From NCBI GenBank assembly GCA_018818645.1, contig JAHIRQ010000019.1:1-32334 (forward strand): a stretch of DNA of 32,334 bases. The letters run 5' to 3'. Shown piece by piece: positions 7,264-17,012 of the stretch (its first letter is position 1; every line of letters starts with the position of its first letter). Below the pieces are notes generated by a model. That model was given only the letters and a program-made list of their open reading frames with translations, made no database searches and was not told the DNA's origin. The position numbers and the translations under genes were made by a program. This DNA is from Bacillota bacterium (GTDB taxonomy: Bacteria; Bacillota_I; Bacilli_A; Acholeplasmatales; Acholeplasmataceae).

Positions 7264-8704
7264 AGTCAAAATCTCCGTTCAATTCAGAAATGATAGGTTT
7301 ACTAACAATATGGAATCTTTCAACAGCACGCAAGTGATTATAATGTTTTTCGATATATTTTTCATCAATACGATGCAATTCTTCTTTTGGAAGAGTAGAT
7401 ACTAAATCCCATCCTAACTCAAGTGTGTCAATCATGGATCGATTGCTCTCAAAGCCTTGATTGATAAAGTATTTTTCAAATAGCTTTCCAAATTCAATAT
7501 AAAGTCTATCTATTGGACTTAATTCATCTTCACCAATAACTGAAGCTAGACTTCTTGCATCTTGAACAGTTGCATACGATGCAAATAATTGATTTGCAAT
7601 TGATGAATGGTCTTCTCTAGTATAACCATCACCAATACCATCCTTCATTAATCTAGAAAGTGAGGGTAGAACACCTACTGGTGGGAATATTCCAACTTGA
7701 TTTAACTCACGACTCAATACGATTTGACCTTCTGTAATATATCCAGTTAAATCAGGTACTGGGTGTGTTATATCATCGTTAGGCATTGTTAAAATTGGAA
7801 TCTGAGTAACACTACCCTTTGCAGTAGAAACAATCCCTGCTCTTTCATAAAGGGATGCTAAATCTGAATATAGATATCCAGGAAAGCCTTTACGACCAGG
7901 AATTTCTCCTTTACTGCTTGAGAACTCTCTAAGTGCTTCGCAATAGGCTGTAATATCAGTAAGAATAACTAGAACATGCATGTTATGCTTATAAGCAAGA
8001 TATTCAGCAGCAGTTAATGCAAATCTTGGGGTTAATGTTCTTTCGATGATTGGTTCATTGGATAAATTTAGAAACATTACAACCTTATGCATGACTCCAG
8101 CCTCTTCAAAAGACTGTCTAAAATAGTCAGCTACATCGTTTTTGACTCCCATTGCTGCGAAGACGATACAAAAATTATCACCTTTTCCATCAGCAATTTT
8201 AGCTTGTTTAACAATTTGAACAGCAAGTTCGTTATGAGGCATACCTGATCCTGAAAAAATCGGTAGTTTTTGACCTCTTATTAATGTTGTTAAGGCATCA
8301 ATAGAACTAATTCCTGTTTGAATATAATTTCTAGGGTAAACTCTAGCAACTGGATTCAGTGGATGTCCATTGATGTTTCTTCTTTCATCAATAAATACTT
8401 CACCTAAACCATCAATTGGTCTACCAGATCCGTTGAATGTTCTACCAAGAATTTCTTTGGATAAACTCATTTCCACTGGATGTCCTGTAAACTTTGTTTT
8501 CGTATTCAATAAGGACATATCATGTGTACCTTCAAATACCTGAATAGCAACCTTGCTACCATCTATTTGAACGACACGACCATATCTAGTTGAACCATTA
8601 GAAAGCTTGATTTCAACCATTTCTTCAAATCCAACATTAGATACATTGTCTAGAAAGATAAGTGGCCCATTGATTTCATCAAGTCCAATATAATTTAGAT
8701 TCAT
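7256..8704 (-). CDS. ntpB: V/A-type ATPase subunit B
   Basis: Non-catalytic nucleotide-site subunit of the peripheral V1/A1 head, alternating with subunit A. Its 482 residues are longer than the usual 455-465, mainly at the C-terminus (ending [10 protein letters not shown]). It lacks a Walker A P-loop; in its place is [19 protein letters not shown], the signature of B subunits. The conserved stretches [19 protein letters not shown] and [19 protein letters not shown] are also present. The ATG follows AAGGAGG. It begins 11 bases after the ntpA stop, and its own end overlaps ntpD. Confidence 0.97.
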   Translation of the reverse strand: MNLNYIGLDEINGPLIFLDNVSNVGFEEMVEIKLSNGSTRYGRVVQIDGSKVAIQVFEGTHDMSLLNTKTKFTGHPVEMSLSKEILGRTFNGSGRPIDGLGEVFIDERRNINGHPLNPVARVYPRNYIQTGISSIDALTTLIRGQKLPIFSGSGMPHNELAVQIVKQAKIADGKGDNFCIVFAAMGVKNDVADYFRQSFEEAGVMHKVVMFLNLSNEPIIERTLTPRFALTAAEYLAYKHNMHVLVILTDITAYCEALREFSSSKGEIPGRKGFPGYLYSDLASLYERAGIVSTAKGSVTQIPILTMPNDDITHPVPDLTGYITEGQIVLSRELNQVGIFPPVGVLPSLSRLMKDGIGDGYTREDHSSIANQLFASYATVQDARSLASVIGEDELSPIDRLYIEFGKLFEKYFINQGFESNRSMIDTLELGWDLVSTLPKEELHRIDEKYIEKHYNHLRAVERFHIVSKPIISELNGDFDYE

Positions 8705-8715
8705 GAAAAGCCTCC

Positions 8716-10464
8716 TTAATGTATTTTTTTAATCACTTTATCAATGTATTTATGATAACTATCTAGTTTAGAGATTTCTTCATTTGATACATCATATTTC
8801 ATTTTAATTACATGTTCAAAAATTCCTGTTTCAATAATTGTATTTAGTGATTTGCCATCTTCAATAAAGGTTTTCGCTTTTTTGTTTAAGTAGAGGATGA
8901 CATCCATCATTTTTAACTGCTTTTCTAATGGAACATACGTATCATCTTTATGAAATGCATTTTGTTGAAGGTAACCCAATCGAATGACTTTACCAATTTC
9001 TATGATTAATTTTTGATCATCTGGTAATACATCACTACCAATCAACTTAACAATTTCCATTAATTTGTTTTCTTCAGCAAGAATCCCCATGATTTCTTGA
9101 CGATTAGTCAAAAATCTTGGACTTACTTCCGTATCAAACCATTTTGTTAAATCATTAATATATTCTGAATAGCTTAAATTCCAATTGATTGCTGCGTAAT
9201 GGCGCATATAAGCAAGTTGCTTATCTAATGCCCAAAAGCTTCTAACAAATCGTTTTGTATTTTGAGTAACAGGCTCAGAAAAGTCTGCTCCTTGAGGAGA
9301 TACAGCTCCAATAATTGAAACTGAACCAATTTGATGATTTAGTGTTTCAATATATCCAGCGCGTTCATAGAATTGCGAGATTCTACTTGGTAAATATGCT
9401 GGGAATCCTTCTTCAGCTGGCATTTCTTCTAAGCGTCCGCTGATTTCTCTAAGTGCTTCTGCCCATCTTGAAGTTGAATCAGCCATAACAGCTACATGGT
9501 AACCCATATCTCTATAATATTCTGCAATTGCGACTCCAGTATAAATACTAGCTTCTCTTGCAGCAACTGGCATGTTTGAGGTGTTTGCAATTAATACGGT
9601 TCTTTCCATTAAAGGTTTATTTGTTCGTGGATCAATCAATTCACCAAATTCTTCTAGAACTTGGGTCATTTCATTTCCACGTTCTCCGCATCCTACATAA
9701 ATAATAATATCTGCATCACACCATTTTGCAAACTGGTGCTGCATCATTGTTTTCCCTGTACCAAATCCACCTGGAACAGCAGCAGTTCCACCTTTAGCTA
9801 TTGGAAAAAGTGTATCGATAACACGTTGTCCGCTAATCAGTGGTACTGAGATAGGTAATCTTTTAGTTACTGGTCTTGGTGTTTTGATTGGCCATTTTTG
9901 AACCAATGTGAGTTCATGTACATTTCCTTTTGCATCCTTCGTTTTCAAGATGACATCATATAGTTTATAGGATCCTGATTTAGCAACCCAAGTCACTTTG
10001 CCGCCCTGATGATTTGGGATCATTAAACGATGCTCTATAGATTCCGTTTCTTGAGTAACTGCAAAAATATCGCCAAACTTGACTTCATCATCAATATTTA
10101 CCTTCATGGTAACCTTCCATGAAATGTTGCGATCAAGTGATTCATAATCGGAACCAGTAGGTATAAAAATACCTTCTTGATCACGGATAGTCCGTAGGGG
10201 TCTTTCGATTCCGTCAAAAATATTTTTAAGTAGTCCAGGTCCAAGCATGGCAGAAATCGGTTCACCAGTTGTATAAACTGGTTCTCCAACCTTTAAACCA
10301 CTTGTTGATTCATATACCTGTATTGTTGTTTTAGATTTGCTTATAGAAATAACTTCACCTAGAAGTTTTTCTTTACCGACGAAAACCATTTCAAGCATAG
10401 AAAAATCGGTAGCATTTTGGACGGTAACAACAGGTCCGTTGATTGAATAAATTTGATTTTCCAT
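8716..10464 (-). CDS. ntpA: V/A-type ATPase catalytic subunit A
   Basis: Catalytic ATPase subunit of the V1/A1 head. At 582 residues it is typical. The Walker A loop is GGFGTGKT (232-239), preceded by VP, and the catalytic Glu lies in GERGNE (E261). The non-homologous region that separates A from F-type beta subunits is present between about residues 110 and 200. Walker B and the [15 protein letters not shown] segment, with [20 protein letters not shown] in family form, follow. The ATG follows TAGGAGG, which overlaps the ntpE stop. Direction of use (ATP-driven pump or synthase) cannot be told from sequence. Confidence 0.98.
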   Translation of the reverse strand: MENQIYSINGPVVTVQNATDFSMLEMVFVGKEKLLGEVISISKSKTTIQVYESTSGLKVGEPVYTTGEPISAMLGPGLLKNIFDGIERPLRTIRDQEGIFIPTGSDYESLDRNISWKVTMKVNIDDEVKFGDIFAVTQETESIEHRLMIPNHQGGKVTWVAKSGSYKLYDVILKTKDAKGNVHELTLVQKWPIKTPRPVTKRLPISVPLISGQRVIDTLFPIAKGGTAAVPGGFGTGKTMMQHQFAKWCDADIIIYVGCGERGNEMTQVLEEFGELIDPRTNKPLMERTVLIANTSNMPVAAREASIYTGVAIAEYYRDMGYHVAVMADSTSRWAEALREISGRLEEMPAEEGFPAYLPSRISQFYERAGYIETLNHQIGSVSIIGAVSPQGADFSEPVTQNTKRFVRSFWALDKQLAYMRHYAAINWNLSYSEYINDLTKWFDTEVSPRFLTNRQEIMGILAEENKLMEIVKLIGSDVLPDDQKLIIEIGKVIRLGYLQQNAFHKDDTYVPLEKQLKMMDVILYLNKKAKTFIEDGKSLNTIIETGIFEHVIKMKYDVSNEEISKLDSYHKYIDKVIKKIH

Positions 10465-10473
10465 TGTAACCTC

Positions 10474-11079
10474 CTAATGACGAATGAAAAGTTTGGAATT
10501 CATATAAAACCATTGTTTTCTTTCGTTCAATTTTGTGTCAATTGTTTCATCGATTTCTATTTCATCATCGAAGAGTAATGCTTGAAATCCACCGAGATGG
10601 ATATCTTCTGTCCGCTCAATTGTGCTCTTTAAACCAAATTCTTTTTGGATTATTTTTTCCAATTTAATATCTTCAAGACCTATTTTGAAGGAAACTTTTT
10701 TATCTCCAATAGATGTCTTAAGCTCTTTAGTTTTTGAAACCATCAATTCTTCATATTCTGGTTTCAGAATAAAATCGACTAGCTTTTTTTCAACATGATT
10801 GAAAACATAATTCGTCATTTCTGTGCGCTTTTTAATTAGTTTTTCATCATAGCCGACACCAATTTTATTGATTTTATCTTGATAATCAACCTGCACATCA
10901 CGAATTGCTTTACTGAGTTGAACTTGTTTTTTAATTGCTAGATCTTCTTTTACTTTCTTAATTTCTCTGCTATAAATACCATTTATTTCTTTGCGTAACT
11001 TCTCAACTTGCTTATCTGATTCTCTTTGAATTGCTTTTTCAAAGTAACGCTTTAACTGATCCTCATTATAGTATGCCAC
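10474..11079 (-). CDS. ntpE: V/A-type ATPase subunit E (peripheral stalk)
   Basis: Subunit E forms, with the G/H subunit, the peripheral stalk that holds the head still. The N-terminal 95 residues are a charged helix rich in Lys, Glu and Gln, followed by a compact C-terminal domain (about 110-200) ending in DDEIEIDETIDTKLNERKQW. The frame is open from a GTG at 11088, but a second GTG at 11079 has GAGG 8 nt upstream, overlapping the ntpF stop, whereas the first GTG has none at usable distance; I therefore start at 11079 (201 residues). Context between F and A supports the call. Confidence 0.88.
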   Translation of the reverse strand: MAYYNEDQLKRYFEKAIQRESDKQVEKLRKEINGIYSREIKKVKEDLAIKKQVQLSKAIRDVQVDYQDKINKIGVGYDEKLIKKRTEMTNYVFNHVEKKLVDFILKPEYEELMVSKTKELKTSIGDKKVSFKIGLEDIKLEKIIQKEFGLKSTIERTEDIHLGGFQALLFDDEIEIDETIDTKLNERKQWFYMNSKLFIRH

Positions 11080-11089
11080 TCTCTTCACC

Positions 11090-11398
11090 TCACAACTTAA
11101 CGCCTATGGCTTCGCTCACATATCGGTCAATTGCTTTTCCGATTTCTGAGGTGCCATGACGGTCTGGAATTTCGACAATGAGCTGACGTGGTTGGGTTAA
11201 TTTAAGTTCTGATATAATTTTCGGTGCTAGTTCGATTAATTTTGTCGTCACTAAAATAATCGCGATTGTTGGATCTTCGAGAGCTGTTTCTAAAGCTCTT
11301 AAAAAATCACTCTTCCCATGCACGACTACACCTTCTATACCAACCAAACGCATTCCAACTTCAGTATCAACATTGTCACTAATTAAGAAAAATTTCAT
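11090..11398 (-). CDS. ntpF: V/A-type ATPase subunit F
   Basis: A small 102-residue subunit that binds the central stalk beside D. It starts MKFFLISDNVDTEVGMRLVG, and has the alternating alpha/beta pattern with IAIILVTTKLIELAPKII (about 55-72) and IVEIPDRHG (about 80-88), all typical of subunit F. The ATG follows GAAGG. In Enterococcus hirae naming this subunit is NtpG; I use the A-type letter. Its TGA overlaps the ntpE Shine-Dalgarno. Confidence 0.9.
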   Translation of the reverse strand: MKFFLISDNVDTEVGMRLVGIEGVVVHGKSDFLRALETALEDPTIAIILVTTKLIELAPKIISELKLTQPRQLIVEIPDRHGTSEIGKAIDRYVSEAIGVKL

Positions 11399-11418
11399 AA
11401 GAAACCTTCTTTCATTTA

Positions 11419-11871
11419 TTAAAGCTTGTTAATGATTAGAATGGAAATCAATAATCCGTAAATCGCAACACCTTCACCAAGTGCAACGAAAATCAAAGAC
11501 TTACCAAAGTTCTTCTCGTTTTCAGAGAAAGCACCGATTGCTGCAGGAGCAGCAGCCGCAACAGCGACACCAGCACCAAGTGCAGACATACCAGTAGATA
11601 ACGCAGCACTTAAGAATCCTAAACCTTGTGCAAGTGTTCCAATCATTGGATTAACGACAGCTTCATCACCTTCAGCTGCAGAGACACTAAATCCAAAAAC
11701 CATTTGAAAAACAAGTACAAACACGATAATTCCAAAGAAACCAGCAATATGTGTCACTAATCTATTTCTTGCAGAACGAACAGTCGCCTTTCCTCTAAAT
11801 ACTTTTATTAAAGGTAAACTAACTAAAACTAAGAATAGCAGTGGCAATAATACATCCATATAATTCAACAT
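11419..11871 (-). CDS. ntpK: V/A-type ATPase membrane rotor subunit K (c-ring), with extra N-terminal hydrophobic pair
   Basis: Proteolipid of the rotor ring. The C-terminal half (about 76-150) is a normal c-subunit hairpin: GLGFLSAALSTGMSALGAG, a polar loop GAFSENEKNFGKS, then LIFVALGEGVAIYGLLISIL with the ion-binding Glu in LGEGVA (about E133). The first 75 residues are different: two hydrophobic segments (5-23 and 41-66) joined by a basic loop (RGKATVRSARNR), without the glycine pattern or a second carboxylate. The second segment ends FSVSAAEGDE, which resembles a signal-peptidase site. So each subunit seems to bring one ion site. Strong AGGAGG 8 nt before the ATG. Confidence 0.92.
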   Translation of the reverse strand: MLNYMDVLLPLLFLVLVSLPLIKVFRGKATVRSARNRLVTHIAGFFGIIVFVLVFQMVFGFSVSAAEGDEAVVNPMIGTLAQGLGFLSAALSTGMSALGAGVAVAAAAPAAIGAFSENEKNFGKSLIFVALGEGVAIYGLLISILIINKL

Positions 11872-11883
11872 TTCATAATCCTC

Positions 11884-13806
11884 CTAATTATTTAACGCGT
11901 TAAACGCGATTCCATTTCCTACATAATAACGTGAAAACATTTCATAAAATTGTAATCTAAGTACTTGAATACCAACAATCATACCTTCTAGCGCCATCAC
12001 AAAGACGTTCCCTAGAATTAAGACAATGATTGAAGCACTTCCACCAACCATTGACATTAAGCTTGTTACGACAAGCATCATTCCAGCATGAGATAATACG
12101 AACCCACCAACACGCAAGAATGACATCGTATTTGTCATGTACGATAACATGATTTCAAATAATTCAAAGAATCCTTCAACAAAGAATCCACCAAAACCAC
12201 TTGGAAACATCTTATGCTTGTGAACTTTTCTTTCGATTGGTTCTTTGAAGAAAATCATTAGAATTGGTATACCAACGAAAATCAATATTGTAGCTAAACT
12301 AAATACTGGTATACCTAACCCAAGTTGAAGAGCGGCACCAACACCGATATAACCGTAAAGGATCAGACCAGCAATGCCATTATGTGAACAAACAAGTTCA
12401 ACATAATCCTTTTTCTTAAACAATGTATAAATATTAAGAAACATTGCAATAATAATTAAAACTGCCCCGATGGCGATTGCCGTTATCAGCAACGTCATTG
12501 TGAAACTGGCATCCATAATGTGTATGGGTTTTTCTGCCAATCCAAGGAACTGAGTATAAAATGGAGTTAATATCTCTTCATCTCCAAAAAATGATCCGTA
12601 AAGCAACCCAAAGAGTGCTGAGGATAATCCGATTCGGACACCAACTGCGCCTAATCTCATCTTTTTGAACTTATAGAGTAGATATCCGATTAACATCAAG
12701 ACTAACCCTTGACCTAAATCACCAAACATCATACCAAATAACAATGAATATGTGATTGCAACAAACGGTGTCGGATCTAAATCCGTATAACCAGGTAAGC
12801 CATACATTTCAACAAACATACCAAATGGCTTACTAAACCAACCATTTTTTAGTTTAGTTGGTGGTGAAATACGTTTATCACTATCCGCATCGTTGACTTC
12901 GATTTCAACATCTTCGAGATCTTCAAACATTGCCTTAAATTTATCAACATTTTGAACTTCTGTAAACCCCGATATACTAAATTTATCACCAAGACCAACC
13001 ACGTATTTTTTCGATTCGAAGATTCGATTTAGAAATAGGAGTTCCCCTTTAATACATGCAAGTTCATTATTACAACCACAAGTGATATTATTAATGTCTA
13101 CTTTATTTTGATTGATTTTTTCCTTTGCAATATTAATTTCATTAACGAGAGCTTCTATCGCTTGCTTAGGTGTCCCATGTACGAAATCAGGAATAAAACT
13201 TCTTTCGAAGAACATTGAAGAAAAAATGTTATCAACTTCACGCTTATATTCGTCAGTCGTGAAATACATACACCAGCTATAACTGTCATCAAAACTAAAT
13301 GTTTTGAAAACAAATGGTTTGTTCTGAAAGAATCGAAGCTTTTCAACACTATCATTTGGCAATCTACCAAATCTGATAAAAATATATTCACATGCGAAAA
13401 GATCATCCAGTGCAATATCTAAGCTTTGTATGTTTTCTACCTGAATCAATGCATTCTCATATTTTTGTATAAAAGCTTCATGCTCTTTAATCTTATTCAC
13501 TTCTTTTTCAAGTGAAGATTTGATTTCTTGTATGTAATCAAACATAGAATTCAAATTGTATTCAACATCTCTTTGCTCAATATTTGGCAAATTTAAATCG
13601 TATTTTTTTTCTATTTCATCAAGTTCCTGAAGCATTGATACACAGGGATTTTCAGAAACAAATGAAGTCAATCCATGAACCTTATCTACAATTTCACTCG
13701 CTAAAACAGGGTGAAAATCCTTCAGGTCTATAAATCTTGTCAAAACTCGATCTAAATTGCTTACATTTGAGGTCAAATCTATTAGGTTAACTTTTGCTAT
13801 ACCCAT
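11884..13806 (-). CDS. ntpI: V/A-type ATPase membrane subunit I (a subunit)
   Basis: Stator subunit that carries the ion half-channels beside the K ring. Its 640 residues have a cytosolic N-terminal half (about 1-330, with coiled coil around 85-125) and a C-terminal half with about eight membrane segments, opening with TPFVAITYSLLFGMMFGDLGQG. The essential Arg lies in the last helix (QVLRLQFYE, about R617), followed by the conserved SRYYVGNGIAF. The ATG follows AGGAGG. It lies 8 bases after ntpC and 12 bases before ntpK. Confidence 0.96.
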   Translation of the reverse strand: MGIAKVNLIDLTSNVSNLDRVLTRFIDLKDFHPVLASEIVDKVHGLTSFVSENPCVSMLQELDEIEKKYDLNLPNIEQRDVEYNLNSMFDYIQEIKSSLEKEVNKIKEHEAFIQKYENALIQVENIQSLDIALDDLFACEYIFIRFGRLPNDSVEKLRFFQNKPFVFKTFSFDDSYSWCMYFTTDEYKREVDNIFSSMFFERSFIPDFVHGTPKQAIEALVNEINIAKEKINQNKVDINNITCGCNNELACIKGELLFLNRIFESKKYVVGLGDKFSISGFTEVQNVDKFKAMFEDLEDVEIEVNDADSDKRISPPTKLKNGWFSKPFGMFVEMYGLPGYTDLDPTPFVAITYSLLFGMMFGDLGQGLVLMLIGYLLYKFKKMRLGAVGVRIGLSSALFGLLYGSFFGDEEILTPFYTQFLGLAEKPIHIMDASFTMTLLITAIAIGAVLIIIAMFLNIYTLFKKKDYVELVCSHNGIAGLILYGYIGVGAALQLGLGIPVFSLATILIFVGIPILMIFFKEPIERKVHKHKMFPSGFGGFFVEGFFELFEIMLSYMTNTMSFLRVGGFVLSHAGMMLVVTSLMSMVGGSASIIVLILGNVFVMALEGMIVGIQVLRLQFYEMFSRYYVGNGIAFNALNN

Positions 13807-13814
13807 AATTCCTC

Positions 13815-14852
13815 CTAGTAAATAAGCATTTGCTTAATTTCATTTTCATCCACTTGATAGCGGATACCTTCAATGATATTCGTAAGATTTTCGATTTCAA
13901 TCTCACTTAGCGTCACGAATGCAGTAAAAACTTTTGGTACTTCTGTAGAAAAATACATAAATTTCTTAGCTAAATCATATTTAATCCGACCTGCATAATA
14001 CTCAACATATACATAATCTTTTTCGTTAGTGAACTTAGCATATTCTGATTTAGACAAATACTTCAGTATTAAATCAGGATTATCAAGTTGTAAAATCTCA
14101 TCAATTTTCTTTTCACTAATTCTCATATGTTTTTTGATTAATACGCTTTTGATTGTGATTGGATCAGCTTTATAAAACTTCTTTAAACGGTATATTTTTA
14201 TAATATTACCAAGCTCAATTCTAGTCTGATAAATACTCTCTATATCCCTTTTCAAAGAACCACTATAATTATTCTCTATTCTTCTAAATGCTTCATCATA
14301 GTAGTACACTTCAAGTGCATGCTCAATATCTAGATATCGAATCATATCTGCATTTTTCGTGTAGAATTTCTTTAAGATTGGATAATAGTTCGAATCAACA
14401 AGTGCTTCAAGCAGTTCATCGTAGTTTGTTACCTTAAATAGCTTCTCCATATTGATATTTGTATGCGTATCAAAGAAAAAAGGAATTTTTCCTTTGATTT
14501 CATCAAATTCACTAGATATTATAGTTCTTAAGGAAGATAAAATAATTTCATTTTCTTGAGCAACTATATTTAATTTATAAAATTCTTTATCTTTCGTAAA
14601 TACAAGTTTAACAAGTCTAAAAATATTGTCAAATGAATTTTTACGAATGAGAGCTTCAAGTTGTCCACGATGTATAGAATTCTCTTGAACATCTTTTAAA
14701 GCTAAGCTATAATGCTTTTGTTTTTTTAAGTAACTTACAAGATCAGGAATTGATTGCATTTTTATAATGCGTTCGTAGTCTTCTAGTTTTAGAAAGTTAC
14801 CATAGATAGCTTTTGCTTTCGATATAATTGAATTATTTGCTTGGGAACTCAT
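13815..14852 (-). CDS. ntpC: V/A-type ATPase subunit C (rotor cap)
   Basis: Subunit C (eukaryotic d) caps the K ring and docks the central stalk. The 345-residue, all-helical sequence contains the family pattern of three homologous helical lobes, with DIEHALEVYYYDEAFRRIEN, LGNIIKIYRLKKFY and the closing ESEIEIENLTNIIEGIRY-like stretch (LSEIEIENLTNIIEGIRYQV). The ATG follows AAAGGAT at about 9 nt. Its position here, second in the operon ahead of I, differs from the Enterococcus order F-I-K-E-C-G-A-B-D. Confidence 0.9.
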   Translation of the reverse strand: MSSQANNSIISKAKAIYGNFLKLEDYERIIKMQSIPDLVSYLKKQKHYSLALKDVQENSIHRGQLEALIRKNSFDNIFRLVKLVFTKDKEFYKLNIVAQENEIILSSLRTIISSEFDEIKGKIPFFFDTHTNINMEKLFKVTNYDELLEALVDSNYYPILKKFYTKNADMIRYLDIEHALEVYYYDEAFRRIENNYSGSLKRDIESIYQTRIELGNIIKIYRLKKFYKADPITIKSVLIKKHMRISEKKIDEILQLDNPDLILKYLSKSEYAKFTNEKDYVYVEYYAGRIKYDLAKKFMYFSTEVPKVFTAFVTLSEIEIENLTNIIEGIRYQVDENEIKQMLIY

Positions 14853-14876
14853 CTTATAGTATCCTTTCTAATTAGA

Positions 14877-15188
14877 TTACTTTGTACAAAATGAAAAAAT
14901 ATCTTCAATCCATTGCTTTTTATTCTTATCAAATTGAGTTTTCATATCTGTAAGAGAATTCTCATAAGCAATTATTTCCTTCTCTTCTCTTTCTTGAATC
15001 TCTTTTTCATATTTTTCTTTATTTGCTAATATAGCAGCTTTAATTTCTTCTTTAATGTCAGCTTTGAGTTTGGCTTCATCCGCTTTGATGATGTCATCGA
15101 TATGAGCTTTTTCTTCTTGTAGTTCCATGACCTTTTCTCGTGCAATCCTATCTAGCTTAATCGTTTCTTGAATAATCGGTGTATGCAT
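14877..15188 (-). CDS. V/A-type ATPase small peripheral stalk subunit (G/H type)
   Basis: A 103-residue, highly charged, almost wholly helical protein (REKVMELQEEKAHID, DIKEEIKAAIL, KEIQEREEKEII), fitting the coiled-coil partner of subunit E. Sequence identity to known G/H subunits is hard to judge by eye; placement first in the ATPase operon is the strongest evidence. The frame opens with TTG at 15191, but the ATG at 15188 is the likely start, with GAGGTGA about 7 nt upstream. The stop is 24 bases before ntpC. Confidence 0.78.
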   Translation of the reverse strand: MHTPIIQETIKLDRIAREKVMELQEEKAHIDDIIKADEAKLKADIKEEIKAAILANKEKYEKEIQEREEKEIIAYENSLTDMKTQFDKNKKQWIEDIFSFCTK

Positions 15189-15213
15189 CAATACTCACCT
15201 CTTTCTATATATA

Positions 15214-15219
15214 ATTATA
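15214..15219 (-). promoter_or_regulatory. Possible promoter of the V-ATPase operon
   Basis: A perfect TATAAT on the minus strand lies 25 bases before the first ATPase start. The only -35-like box is TTAATA at about 19 nt. No terminator is seen between proS and this point, so the ATPase genes may also be read from the proS transcript. Confidence 0.4.
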
Positions 15220-15240
15220 CTCCTAATATGATCGTTTATA

Positions 15241-16674
15241 TTAATATGCTCTTGCAAACCATACGGTTTGAGTCGCTTTTTTATGAGTTACTGGACAAAT
15301 CTCAGTGATTAGCTTTTGTTCAAATGGAATAACTCTAGCAGTTGCTGTGGTATCCTTTTTGATTTGTATTTCAGCATCTTCTCCTGAAATACTCATCGCA
15401 ACATATCCACCTTTTTGGATATATGCCTTAAACTCATCATAAGTTTTAGCTTCATATGTATTTTTATTCACGTGATCTAATGCATTTTGATACAATGTAT
15501 TGTGCATGTTTCTAAATATTTCTGGAAGGGCTCCTAAAACATTGTCAATGTTAAGAATATGCTTTTCTCGATCGTGTCGAGTTACTAAAGTAATTTCATT
15601 TCTTTCTAGATCTCTTGGTCCAATTTCAATACGTACTGGAACACCTTTCATTTCATATTCAGAGAATTTCCATCCTGGTGACTTGTTCGAATCATCAATC
15701 GAAACTCTATATCCTGCTTTTTTTAACTGATCAAACAGTGTTTTTGTAGCGACTTGAACAGACTCTTTTTGTGATTGTATTGGAATAATAACAACTTGTG
15801 TAGGTGCAACATATGGAGGTAAAACTAAGCCTTCATTGTCTCCATGAACCATAATGACAGCACCAATAAGACGTGTAGATACACCCCACGATGTTTGATG
15901 GACATATTGAAGTGAATTTTTTTCATCCGTAAATTTAATATCAAATGCTTTTGCGAAACCTTGACCAAAATAATGAGTGGTTCCTGATTGAAGTGCTTGA
16001 CCATCATGCATCAATGCTTCAATAGAATAAGTATCTACTGCTCCAGCAAATTTTTCTTTTTCTGTTTTTTTACCTGTTACGAAAGGAATTGCTAATAATT
16101 CTTCACCAAGTTTACGATAGATTTCTAGGATATCTAATGTTTCTTTTCTAGCTTCTGCTTCAGTAGCATGTGCAGTATGACCTTCTTGCCATAAAAACTC
16201 TTTCCCTCTTAAAAAAGGACGTGTTGTTTTTTCCCAGCGAACAACACTACACCATTGATTGTATAGTTTTGGTAAATCTCTATAGGAATTGATAATTTTT
16301 TGATAATGAACACCAAATAAGGTTTCAGAAGTTGGTCTTATAATCAATCGTTCAGTGAGTTCTTCAACACCTGTAGTTGTTATCATTGCAGTTTCAGGAG
16401 CGAATCCCTCTACATGATCCTTTTCTTTTTGAAATAGTGACTCAGGAATCACTAAAGGCATGTAGACGTTTTGATGATCCGTTTCCTTGAATTTCTTATC
16501 TAAATAATTCATAATATTTTCCCATATTGCATAGCCATATGGACGATAAATAATGAAGCCTTTGACTTCACTATAATCCATTAACTCAGCCTTTAGGCAT
16601 AAGTCTGTATACCATTGTGCGAAGTCAGCATCTCTTGATGTGACTGCATCATTCATTTTTTTGTTATTGCTCAT
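15241..16674 (-). CDS. proS: Prolyl-tRNA synthetase, short (archaeal/eukaryal-type) form
   Basis: Class II aminoacyl-tRNA synthetase charging tRNA-Pro. At about 477 residues it is the short form without the INS editing domain. Visible are motif 1 (IIYRPYGYAIWENIM), the RPTSET segment, motif 2 (RWEKTTRPFLRGKEFLWQEG) and motif 3 (SWGVSTRLIGAVIMVHGD). The C-terminus ends in the invariant Tyr (FARAY); of the Cys residues of the archaeal-type zinc module only one is clear (EICPVTH), so zinc binding may be lost. The frame opens at a GTG (16683), but the ATG at 16674 has AAAGGTG at proper spacing and is chosen. Its Shine-Dalgarno overlaps the end of the upstream gene. Confidence 0.96.
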   Translation of the reverse strand: MSNNKKMNDAVTSRDADFAQWYTDLCLKAELMDYSEVKGFIIYRPYGYAIWENIMNYLDKKFKETDHQNVYMPLVIPESLFQKEKDHVEGFAPETAMITTTGVEELTERLIIRPTSETLFGVHYQKIINSYRDLPKLYNQWCSVVRWEKTTRPFLRGKEFLWQEGHTAHATEAEARKETLDILEIYRKLGEELLAIPFVTGKKTEKEKFAGAVDTYSIEALMHDGQALQSGTTHYFGQGFAKAFDIKFTDEKNSLQYVHQTSWGVSTRLIGAVIMVHGDNEGLVLPPYVAPTQVVIIPIQSQKESVQVATKTLFDQLKKAGYRVSIDDSNKSPGWKFSEYEMKGVPVRIEIGPRDLERNEITLVTRHDREKHILNIDNVLGALPEIFRNMHNTLYQNALDHVNKNTYEAKTYDEFKAYIQKGGYVAMSISGEDAEIQIKKDTTATARVIPFEQKLITEICPVTHKKATQTVWFARAY

Positions 16675-16679
16675 TGAAC

Positions 16680-17012
16680 TCACCTTTTGTTTTTGAAATA
16701 TTTGTAAATACTACTTACGATACCTATAATAATAAAGATTGCAAATATATTGCTGAATGATCCTGTTGATGAAGAAAAAACAGACTGTAAAACAATGACC
16801 CCAACGATTACAGATATGAATATACCTACTGCCTGATTATTCTGGGTTGATTTTTTTGGATTATTCCGAATTTCATCGTCTTTGAAATCATCAAATGAAG
16901 GGCTATCCTCGGTTTTTATTTCGTTTCTGTATGTTTTTACTTGTTGATCATGTTCTTTATCTTGCTCTTCAAATAGCTTATCATATTTTGCAAATGGATC
17001 TTTTTCGTTCAC
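16680..17012 (-). CDS. Small membrane-anchored protein, unknown function
   Basis: Not recognised. The 110 residues comprise an acidic/charged cytosolic part (about 1-58: DPFAKYDKLFEEQDKEHDQQ) and two hydrophobic segments near the C-terminus (about 61-79 and 86-105), ending KYFKNKR. The only usable start is GTG, which shares its G with the cvfB stop (TAGTG). No clear Shine-Dalgarno is seen, so translation probably depends on coupling to cvfB. It is followed almost at once by proS, so cvfB, this gene and proS look like one operon. Confidence 0.65.
   Translation of the reverse strand: MNEKDPFAKYDKLFEEQDKEHDQQVKTYRNEIKTEDSPSFDDFKDDEIRNNPKKSTQNNQAVGIFISVIVGVIVLQSVFSSSTGSFSNIFAIFIIIGIVSSIYKYFKNKR

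Noticed and set aside
14144-14900. Possible extra promoter or leader structure before ntpC
   Set aside because: Only AT-rich stretches without a -35/-10 pair or stable hairpin; ntpC is best read as part of the operon.
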